Source: Suttonella ornithocola
GTDB taxonomy: Bacteria; Pseudomonadota; Gammaproteobacteria; Cardiobacteriales; Cardiobacteriaceae
NCBI RefSeq assembly: GCF_001889065.1
Contig: NZ_LWHB01000060.1
Coordinates: 1-6,515 of the forward strand
Reading direction: 5' to 3'
DNA length: 6,515 nt
The notes under the pieces are model-generated. The model saw nothing but the letters and a program-made list of their open reading frames with translations. It was not told where the DNA came from and ran no database searches. Of this stretch, positions 1 to 6,515 are shown one piece after another. How positions within the stretch are numbered: the stretch's first letter is position 1; the number at the start of each line of letters is the position of its first letter. Position numbers and translations under genes: made by a program.

Positions 1-168
1 ATCAATCTTTGAGGGCTTACGCTCAGTAAAGCCTTTAGGATGGGGATTTTTAATCCAGCTATAGACGGTGAATTTGCTGATTTTGTAGCGCTTTGCAACA
101 GCGCGCCAAGTTTCTCCATTAGCAATATCGTTAAGAATTTTCTGTCGGAATTGGCTGCAGTAGGTCAT
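1..168 (-). CDS. IS630-like transposase, N-terminal helix-turn-helix part (3' end off window)
   Basis: The ATG at 168-166 opens a frame that stays open for 56 codons to the window edge. It begins M-T-Y-C-S-Q-F-R-Q-K-I-L and continues with a helix-turn-helix of the Tc1/IS630 kind at about residues 20-42 (T-W-R-A-V-A-K-R-Y-K-I-S-K-F-T-V-Y-S-W). A basic, Pro-containing linker follows (K-N-P-H-P-K-G). In this family the domain recognises the element's ends, and the DDE catalytic domain follows, which is not present here. A weak GAG lies about 9 bases upstream of the ATG, so expression is probably low. Whether the rest of the gene is intact, or split by a programmed frameshift as in some IS630 elements, cannot be seen. 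Confidence 0.8.
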   Translation of the reverse strand, partial: MTYCSQFRQKILNDIANGETWRAVAKRYKISKFTVYSWIKNPHPKGFTERKPSKID

Positions 169-257
169 AGGATATGCTCAGTTTGTTTTTGATAATTCTA
201 CTATAAGTCGTTCTTTATATCTGCTTTGGATAGATTGGATTATAAGTGATTTTACTA
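1..257 (-). mobile_element. IS630-like insertion sequence, left (transposase-upstream) end, truncated by window edge
   Basis: This end of an insertion sequence holds the start of a transposase gene reading off the left edge, plus about 90 bases of leader. Read on the minus strand from 259 the sequence begins TATAGTAAAATCAC, which looks like a TA target followed by an AT-rich IS terminus. IS630/Tc1-type elements are known to insert at and duplicate TA. I place the terminal base at 257 and the TA duplication at 258-259, because the flanking plus-strand sequence from 258 then reads straight into a conserved DUF1232 motif. The other IS end, and so the second TA and inverted repeat, lie outside the window. 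A similar sequence (TATAGTAGAAT) at 205-195 is a less likely alternative terminus. Confidence 0.7.
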
Positions 258-399
258 TATTATTCCTGATATTACCCCCATTGTTGGTTTTACAGATGAT
301 TTAGGTGTTCTCGCTGCTGCTATTGCTACCGTTGCTTTTTATATAGACGATGACGTTAAGCAAAAAGCCAAAGCGAAAATGCATCAATGGTTCGGATAA
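258..399 (+). pseudogene. C-terminal remnant of a DUF1232 (YkvA-type) protein, truncated by the IS
   Basis: The frame with codons starting at 259 reads I-I-P-D-I-T-P-I-V-G-F-T-D-D-L-G-V-L-A-A-A-I-A-T-V, then F-Y-I-D-D-D-V-K-Q-K-A-K-A-K-M-H-Q-W-F-G and TAA at 397-399. This matches the C-terminal half of the DUF1232 family, whose signature is P-I-D-x-I-P-D-x-x-P-x-x-G-x-x-D-D followed by a hydrophobic helix and a short charged tail. The function of these small membrane-associated proteins is not well established. The frame has a stop at 247-249 in the IS and no ATG before 379, so the fragment is probably not translated. The lost N-terminal part should lie on the far side of the IS, outside the window. 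The call rests on recognised motifs and not on a database search. Confidence 0.72.
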
Positions 400-414
400 T
401 TCATCAAATCTGTC

Positions 415-446
415 CTGATAGAGCGACTAGATAGCCGCTCTATCAG
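415..446. terminator. Strong hairpin between convergent genes, likely bidirectional terminator
   Basis: CTGATAGAGCG (415-425) and CGCTCTATCAG (436-446) form a perfect 11-bp stem around a 10-base loop, which can close further by two pairs. It lies between the plus-strand DUF1232 remnant (stop at 399) and the minus-strand 191-aa gene (stop at 459). That is where a shared terminator is expected. The plus-strand side is followed by AAAGAATTTT, a weak T-tract, and the minus-strand side has no clear T run. Intrinsic termination is therefore plausible but not textbook. It probably marks the end of the long minus-strand operon. Confidence 0.6.
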
Positions 447-458
447 AAAGAATTTTAC

Positions 459-1034
459 TTATATAAAGCTATTCATCAGCATCAAATTCTCAAGATTACC
501 TTCAGCGAGTTTATCTTTTCCTTTTTGATAATCTTGATAGCGATAACCTGCTTGCACTTGAATTTCCCATCCTGTTAGACTCAAGTTATCTTTTGGTTTT
601 CCAACCAATGTTAAAATCAGCGCACCATCTCTAATTAATTTAATCCGATAAAGGTTTAAAGCCGCTTCCCGTCCAAACAGCAATTCTATTCCATATTCAA
701 GCAAATGTTTTTCCGCATGATAAGTCGGTGCCGGTGAAAAGCCTTTAAAACGCACTTTTTCACTTTCGCTTAACCCACTTTCTTCGTTTAAAATTTTTAG
801 ATCATCTTGACCTTTTTCCACAATAAACCGCGTATTGATATGTGAATTAGGATGTGCGATATAGCCCATTTTTTGATGTTCTAAAATGGCAAAAACTCCT
901 TCCGCCTGATTTTTAGGCTTTGCTGCCGTTAAAATATGTCGACCATCTCCAAACTCTTCATTGATAAATTGATTAAGTGTTGAGCCTGAAAGTACTTTCC
1001 AATTTTCAGGCGTTTTAAGCATTGCTATCGTCAT
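459..1034 (-). CDS. Unrecognised 191-aa protein, last gene of the operon
   Basis: I do not recognise this protein. It is 191 residues, without a signal peptide or clear transmembrane segment, and has no cysteine. The middle has six histidines spread between about residues 33 and 110. A hydrophobic strand-like stretch lies near 137-146 (G-A-L-I-L-T-L-V-G), and the Tyr/Gln-rich G-Y-R-Y-Q-D-Y-Q-K-G lies near 163-172. It looks like a soluble globular protein. The ATG at 1034-1032 overlaps the rnt stop codon as ATGA, which argues for this start over the internal Met5 and suggests translational coupling to rnt. Base composition and codon use look like the neighbouring core genes. A role in RNA metabolism could be guessed from the neighbour only, with no sequence support. 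Confidence 0.8.
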   Translation of the reverse strand: MTIAMLKTPENWKVLSGSTLNQFINEEFGDGRHILTAAKPKNQAEGVFAILEHQKMGYIAHPNSHINTRFIVEKGQDDLKILNEESGLSESEKVRFKGFSPAPTYHAEKHLLEYGIELLFGREAALNLYRIKLIRDGALILTLVGKPKDNLSLTGWEIQVQAGYRYQDYQKGKDKLAEGNLENLMLMNSFI

Positions 1035-1645
1035 AAAATTCCCGGATTTCCGTTGGTTTCAGTCCACTGATTGACAATTTGACAGAAAATTTTTGCAGTT
1101 AACTCTGTATCATATTTTGCACCATGCGCTCTTTCGCTGTCATACTCTAGACCAGCTTGTCTTACAATACGTGCCAATACAGTTTGTCCATACGCAAGCG
1201 CACCTAAAGAAACGGTATCCAATGCTGAAAAAGGATGAAATGGATTGCGTTGATAGTTCGTGCGCTCAGCTAAAGCATTGATAAATCCTAAATCAAATTG
1301 CGCATTATGCCCAACTAAAATACTGCGCGTACATTCCTGTTGTTTTTGATATTCACGAATAGCCCCAAACAATCGTTCAGCCACTCGAGCTTCATCTAGT
1401 GCAGGACGCAAAGGATGAAAAGGATCAATGCCTGTAATTTTCAAAGATTCTGGGTCAATATTACTGCCTTCAAAGGGTTTAACGTGATAATGCAAAGTAT
1501 CCACTAAGTCTAATTTTCCCTCTGCATTGTAATTCACAAATACCGCTGCAACTTCTAATAAAGCATCTTTCTCACGATCAAAACCACCTGTTTCAACGTC
1601 AACAACAACCGGTAAAAATCCTCTAAAGCGTTGGCTAATTTTCAT
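1031..1645 (-). CDS. rnt: Ribonuclease T (DEDDh 3'-5' exoribonuclease)
   Basis: RNase T trims the 3' ends of tRNA and other stable RNAs and takes part in end-turnover of the tRNA CCA. It acts as a cytoplasmic homodimer. The 204-residue product matches the family from end to end, with R-F-R-G-F-L-P-V-V-V-D-V-E-T-G at the start and R-N-P-F-H-P-F in the middle. All five DEDDh residues are visible: D16 and E18 (ExoI), D118 (G-H-N-A-Q-F-D, ExoII), and H174 and D179 (ExoIII, A-H-G-A-K-Y-D-T-E). They lie at a constant offset of seven from the E. coli positions. It is slightly shorter than the E. coli enzyme at both ends. A TGGAG ribosome-binding site lies directly after the pgsA stop, and the rnt stop overlaps the next gene's start by four bases. 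Confidence 0.95.
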   Translation of the reverse strand: MKISQRFRGFLPVVVDVETGGFDREKDALLEVAAVFVNYNAEGKLDLVDTLHYHVKPFEGSNIDPESLKITGIDPFHPLRPALDEARVAERLFGAIREYQKQQECTRSILVGHNAQFDLGFINALAERTNYQRNPFHPFSALDTVSLGALAYGQTVLARIVRQAGLEYDSERAHGAKYDTELTAKIFCQIVNQWTETNGNPGIL

Positions 1646-1649
1646 AATT

Positions 1650-1654
1650 CTCCA
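1650..1654 (-). promoter_or_regulatory. Ribosome-binding site of rnt
   Basis: On the minus strand TGGAG begins right after the pgsA TAA (1657-1655) and precedes the rnt ATG (1645-1643) by four bases. It fixes the rnt start and shows that rnt is translated from the same transcript as pgsA. Confidence 0.6.
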
Positions 1655-2209
1655 TTATTTGAGCTGTTGCCATGCGCCTTTCGTGTAGGCAATCATGGAT
1701 GATAAAGTAAGCAATGCAGCAATAATAAGCAATACCTGACCAATGTGCCAAATTGGTAAACCAATAAATGGTTTACGATAAATCAAAAAGCCTAAAGCTA
1801 GCATTTGTGTCGTTGTTTTCCATTTACCAACTTTCGCTACCGCAACAATATCGCGTTGACCAATAGAAGACATCCATTCTCGTAAGGCAGATATCCAAAC
1901 TTCTCGACCAATAATAATCAGTGTGCAAACCATTAACCAACTTTCTGGATAATGTTGAAGCACGATAATTAATACCGCGCATACCATCAATTTATCTGCA
2001 ACGGGATCTAAAAATGCGCCAAATGCACTAACCTCACCTAATTTTCGAGCAAGGTAGCCATCAAAATAATCCGTAATACAAGCAAGCGCATAGGCAATTA
2101 ACGCTAGCCATTGTCCCCAACTTTCAGGGTGAATATAGTAAAAGAAAACAAATAACGGGATAAGCGCAATGCGCAGAAGGGTAAGCTTCATAGCTGGTTG
2201 CGAGATCAT
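1655..2209 (-). CDS. pgsA: CDP-diacylglycerol--glycerol-3-phosphate 3-phosphatidyltransferase
   Basis: PgsA makes phosphatidylglycerol phosphate from CDP-diacylglycerol and glycerol-3-phosphate, the committed step to phosphatidylglycerol and cardiolipin, in the inner membrane. The full CDP-alcohol phosphatidyltransferase signature D-x2-DG-x2-AR-x8-G-x3-D-x3-D is present at residues 47-72 (D47, D50, G51, A54, R55, G64, D68, D72). Several hydrophobic segments surround it, at about 10-26, 34-46, 76-100, 134-144 and 155-176. I start it at the ATG at 2209-2207, giving 184 residues, close to the 182 of E. coli. A longer frame back to 2326 would overlap uvrC by over 100 bases and add residues unlike the family. 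The usual N-I-P-N before L-T-L-L-R-I is replaced by S-Q-P-A-M-K. The start lies four bases after the uvrC stop. Confidence 0.94.
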   Translation of the reverse strand: MISQPAMKLTLLRIALIPLFVFFYYIHPESWGQWLALIAYALACITDYFDGYLARKLGEVSAFGAFLDPVADKLMVCAVLIIVLQHYPESWLMVCTLIIIGREVWISALREWMSSIGQRDIVAVAKVGKWKTTTQMLALGFLIYRKPFIGLPIWHIGQVLLIIAALLTLSSMIAYTKGAWQQLK

Positions 2210-2213
2210 GAGA

Positions 2214-4037
2214 TTATCCTTTTTCGTGGAGGGTGGCATAAATTTCTTTTGCCAGTTTAGCACTAATTCCGGGTACGCGGGCGAGGTCTTCAGCAGCAGC
2301 TTGCTCAATTCCTTGAATCCCCCCAAAATGGCGAATCAATGCTTGTCGACGTTTAGCGCCTACACCAGCAATATTCTCTAAAACAGATTTTTTTGCTTTT
2401 TTATCGCGACCACTTCGATGACCGGTAATTGCAAAGCGATGCGCTTCATCGCGAATTTGTACAATTAATTGCATGGCTTGGCTATCAGGCGGTAAATAAC
2501 GCGCTATTTTCTCATTCGGAAACCAAAATTGCTCTAGCCCAGCTTTACGTCCCTGCCCTTTCGCAACGCCAATCAGCTGAACTCCTTGAATATTGAGCTC
2601 TTCAAACACTTCTATTGCTTGCCGCAATTGCCCACGCCCACCATCAACAAAAAAGATATCAGGTATCGTCCCTTCTCCAGTCCGCAATCGTTCAAAACGC
2701 CGTGTCAGCATTTGCCGCATGGCTGCATAATCATCTCCACCGGTTATACCATTGATTTTGTATCGGCGGTAATCCGATTTTAATGCACCACGACGATCAA
2801 AGACCACGCAAGAAGCAATGGTATATTCCCCCATCATGTGACTAATATCAGCACATTCTAATCGCTGAGGAACCGCATCTAAATGAAAAGCTTCTGCTAA
2901 CGCTTGGAAACGCCTCTCCATTGTTAACTTGCCCGATAATCGTAAGCTTAAGCTCATTTTGGCATTTTCAATAGCCATTTCTAGCCAATACCGCCTATCT
3001 TCCTTGGGTTGCGTGGTTAACGTTACTTTCCTACCAGCTCTTTCAGTTAGATATTCTGCAAGGCTTTCTGTATTTTCAATAGAGTGGCTTAAAATAAGTT
3101 GTGGCGGCGGACGACGTTCGTGATAAAATTGACCGATAAATGCTTCTAAAATCTCGCTGTCATCGTGCTTTTCCGGCAATTTAGGGTAATAGGCTTGCGA
3201 AGTAATATTATGCCCGTCTCGATAAAATAGGACTTGCACACAAGCTTCGCCATAATCACTTGCAATGGCTAAGACATCTGCATCCGCATCTCCAGCAATC
3301 ATGTGCTGACGCTCTGTTACCTTTCGTAGCTGAATGAGCTGGTCTCGCAATATCGCAGCTTGTTCATAATGCTGTTTTTCGCTCGCTGCTTGCATTTTTG
3401 CGGTTAATTCATCCGTTAATTCTTCACTTCTGCCATTTAAAAATGCGCGCGTCGCAGCAACCGTTTCCGCATACGCTTCTTGAGTAATATTCCCCACACA
3501 CGGCGCATAACAACGCTGAATTTGATACTGTAAACATGGACGGCTACGATTAGCGAAATAGCTATCCTCACATTGCCGCACTCTAAACACTTTTTGAAGT
3601 AAATCTAAAGAATATCTAGCCGCATGAACATTAGGATATGGGCCAAAATATTCTCCCTTTTTTCGCGTACCTCGATGAAAAGACAAACGCGGAAACTCAT
3701 GCGCAGATAAATGAATATAGGGATAACTTTTATCATCACGCAACAAAATATTAAATTTGGGGCGATGCGTTTTAATCAGATTATTTTCTAAAATCAACGC
3801 TTCTGTTTCACTAGCAGTCGCTGTTGTATCAATATCAATGACTGCTTGCATTAACGCTTGCGTTTTAGGGGATAAACCTGTTTTGCGAAAATAGCTGGAT
3901 AAACGTTTCCGTAAATTTTTCGCTTTCCCCACATAAATGACTTTTCCGTCAGCATCTCTCATCTGATAGACGCCTGGACGCGTAGTCACATGGCTTAAAA
4001 AAACTTTTGGGTCAAATCGACGAACAGAATCGCTCAT
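2214..4037 (-). CDS. uvrC: Excinuclease ABC subunit C (UvrC)
   Basis: UvrC makes both incisions around a lesion in the UvrABC nucleotide excision repair pathway. At 607 residues it is close to the E. coli length (610) and complete. The N-terminal GIY-YIG nuclease domain (about 18-97) shows R-P-G-V-Y-Q-M and Y-V-G-K-A-K-N-L-R-K-R and makes the 3' cut. Four cysteines (C156, C168, C176, C180) match those known to bind a [4Fe-4S] cluster in UvrC. The UVR motif that contacts UvrB is at about 205-240. The C-terminal RNase H-like nuclease has D397, D436, D465 (V-D-G-G) and H533 and makes the 5' cut. Two helix-hairpin-helix motifs close the protein (about 553-604). The ATG at 4037 overlaps the kdsB stop as ATGA, and pgsA follows, as uvrC-pgsA does in many Gammaproteobacteria. 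Confidence 0.97.
   Translation of the reverse strand: MSDSVRRFDPKVFLSHVTTRPGVYQMRDADGKVIYVGKAKNLRKRLSSYFRKTGLSPKTQALMQAVIDIDTTATASETEALILENNLIKTHRPKFNILLRDDKSYPYIHLSAHEFPRLSFHRGTRKKGEYFGPYPNVHAARYSLDLLQKVFRVRQCEDSYFANRSRPCLQYQIQRCYAPCVGNITQEAYAETVAATRAFLNGRSEELTDELTAKMQAASEKQHYEQAAILRDQLIQLRKVTERQHMIAGDADADVLAIASDYGEACVQVLFYRDGHNITSQAYYPKLPEKHDDSEILEAFIGQFYHERRPPPQLILSHSIENTESLAEYLTERAGRKVTLTTQPKEDRRYWLEMAIENAKMSLSLRLSGKLTMERRFQALAEAFHLDAVPQRLECADISHMMGEYTIASCVVFDRRGALKSDYRRYKINGITGGDDYAAMRQMLTRRFERLRTGEGTIPDIFFVDGGRGQLRQAIEVFEELNIQGVQLIGVAKGQGRKAGLEQFWFPNEKIARYLPPDSQAMQLIVQIRDEAHRFAITGHRSGRDKKAKKSVLENIAGVGAKRRQALIRHFGGIQGIEQAAAEDLARVPGISAKLAKEIYATLHEKG
2217..2221 (-). promoter_or_regulatory. 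Ribosome-binding site that decides the pgsA start
   Basis: AAGGA on the minus strand lies within the last codons of uvrC, seven bases before the ATG at 2209-2207. Its position supports the 184-aa form of PgsA over the upstream in-frame start at 2326, and suggests pgsA is translated by ribosomes finishing uvrC. Confidence 0.65.
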
Positions 4038-4780
4038 TTTTCTACGCGTAACAGAGCATCTACTCGAATTCTATCTTCTTCTGTATCTACGCCTGCTGGC
4101 GGCACTTCTGTTGCTTTAGCAACAATAATGCGTCTCCCATGTTCTAAAAATCGCAACTGCTCTAGTTTTTCTGTTTGTTCTAAAGGGGTTGCTGATAGCT
4201 GTGGGTAATCTCGCAAAGCTTTTGCCCGATAAGCATAAATACCGATATGGCGTTGATAAGGAAAAGCGGATTTTATCTCTTGTGCATCTCTTGGATAAGG
4301 CAATAAACTTCGAGAAAAATACAATGCATATCCGTTTAAATCGCAAACCACTTTTACCATGTGCGGAGAACCAGGGTCTTCTTCTGGGATAAAAGGCGTA
4401 CTTAACGTTGCTACCGAAGCATCTGGATGCGCAATAAGTGCATCAGCCACTTGTGTAATCAATTCTGCGGGTAGCAATGGTTCATCACCTTGTACATTAA
4501 CCACAACAGTTTCATCTGACCATTCTTGCTTTTGCACAACTTCGCTTAAACGATGCGTTCCATTCTCATGGTCATGACGAGTTGGAATGCCTTGAATACC
4601 ATACTGTCGTAAAACTTCAGCAATTCGCTCATCATCATAAGCGACCCATACTGCTAAACCTGATTGCATTGCCCGCTTTGCGGTTCTCACAATCATTGGT
4701 AGTCCCGCTAAATCGCAAAGCGGCTTACCCGGTAAACGAGTCGCATTGAATCTTGCGGGAATAACGACTACTGCGTTCAT
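4034..4780 (-). CDS. kdsB: 3-deoxy-manno-octulosonate cytidylyltransferase (CMP-KDO synthetase)
   Basis: KdsB activates KDO with CTP to give CMP-KDO, the donor for the inner core of lipopolysaccharide, in the cytoplasm. Its presence implies an LPS-bearing outer membrane. The product is 248 residues, the same as in E. coli. Family motifs are I-P-A-R-F-N-A-T-R-L-P-G-K-P-L (7-21, nucleotide binding), N-V-Q-G-D-E-P-L (95-102, metal-binding D99), Y-F-S-R, R-H-I-G-I-Y-A-Y-R, L-E-Q-L-R-F-L-E-H-G, and G-V-D-T near the end (D232). Small deviations are A-Y-D-D at 47-50, where A-T-D-D is usual, and G-T-H-R-L-S-E at 74-80, where G-T-[DE]-R-[LI]-A-E is usual. I would not infer loss of activity from these. 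It overlaps both neighbours by ATGA, upstream the trm112-like gene and downstream uvrC. Confidence 0.96.
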   Translation of the reverse strand: MNAVVVIPARFNATRLPGKPLCDLAGLPMIVRTAKRAMQSGLAVWVAYDDERIAEVLRQYGIQGIPTRHDHENGTHRLSEVVQKQEWSDETVVVNVQGDEPLLPAELITQVADALIAHPDASVATLSTPFIPEEDPGSPHMVKVVCDLNGYALYFSRSLLPYPRDAQEIKSAFPYQRHIGIYAYRAKALRDYPQLSATPLEQTEKLEQLRFLEHGRRIIVAKATEVPPAGVDTEEDRIRVDALLRVEK

Positions 4781-4963
4781 TTATCTTTTTGTTCCGTTAA
4801 TAATAAAGGTTCTATGCTTTGTGCATCATCTGCTAATAACATAAATATTCCGTTATCAATCGGATAGCGGCGATTAGCCGCTTTATTTTCAAGCCATTTT
4901 TCATCAGTGCTCAAAGAAAGCGGCTGCCCATCAATTGGGCAGCGCAATAAAGAAATCATATCT

Positions 4964-4971
<8 letters not shown>
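4777..4971 (-). CDS. Trm112/YcaR-like small protein
   Basis: This 64-residue protein has the layout of the bacterial Trm112 family (UPF0434, YcaR). A short N-terminal helix leads into L-L-R-C-P-I-D-G-Q-P-L (8-18), then N-R-R-Y-P-I-D-N-G-I-F-M-L-L (33-46) and a charged tail. Eukaryotic and archaeal Trm112 activates methyltransferases. The role of the bacterial form is not settled. Only one cysteine (C11) remains, so a four-cysteine zinc site is absent, as in many bacterial members. The kdsB neighbour is the best support for the call, since ycaR precedes kdsB in E. coli. The start overlaps the end of tal by eight bases (ATGAATAA), and the stop overlaps the kdsB start by four. Confidence 0.88.

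Positions 4972-6515
<1,544 letters not shown>

Noticed and set aside
239..244. Perfect TATAAT on the minus strand as a transposase promoter -10 box
   Set aside because: No TTGACA-like -35 sequence is found at 16-18 bases upstream, and such hexamers are common in AT-rich IS ends.
1093..1281. Plus-strand open frame opposite rnt
   Set aside because: It is antisense to a fully supported RNase T gene and its translation shows no family features.
2210..2326. Upstream in-frame extension of pgsA giving a 223-residue product
   Set aside because: It lies inside the uvrC 3' end, adds residues that do not resemble PgsA, and has no need: an ATG at 2209 with a good AAGGA site gives the usual family length.
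4116..4577. Alternative open frames on both strands within kdsB
   Set aside because: They are shadows of the kdsB frame with no recognisable protein features and no ribosome-binding sites.

Overview
The window looks like a Gammaproteobacterium with lipopolysaccharide. It carries kdsB (CMP-KDO synthesis), RNase T of the gammaproteobacterial type, and the uvrC-pgsA gene pair. The moderately AT-rich codon use, the IS630-like element and the simple-sequence repeat would fit a host-associated lineage such as the Cardiobacteriaceae. That last placement is a guess and not shown by the sequence.

Right to left, nearly all of the window (6515 down to 459) is one tightly packed minus-strand gene series: tal (transaldolase, 5' end off the window), a Trm112/YcaR-like small protein, kdsB, uvrC, pgsA, rnt and an unrecognised 191-aa gene. 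Neighbours overlap by 4 to 8 bases or sit 4 to 9 bases apart, so they are probably co-transcribed and partly translationally coupled. The operon promoter is not in the window. The series joins sugar-phosphate metabolism (tal), KDO activation for LPS (trm112-like, kdsB), nucleotide excision repair (uvrC), phospholipid synthesis (pgsA) and RNA 3'-end trimming (rnt). It ends at a strong hairpin (415-446).

The left end is an accessory patch. A plus-strand fragment encodes the C-terminus of a DUF1232/YkvA-type membrane protein (258-399). It is cut by an IS630-like element (1-257) whose transposase gene starts at 168 and runs off the left edge. The junction can be reconstructed as a TA target inside the family's conserved P-I-D-x-I-P-D motif.

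The most unusual feature is at the right end: a perfect hexanucleotide array (GAGACC on the coding strand, about 13.5 copies, cut by the window edge). It is in frame with tal and encodes an N-terminal (Glu-Thr)n tract, followed by a basic tract and an acidic Ser/Thr-rich linker before the transaldolase core. The enzyme therefore appears to carry a long, length-variable, low-complexity N-terminal extension. The window is bounded by an IS on one side and a tandem repeat on the other, both typical assembly break points.
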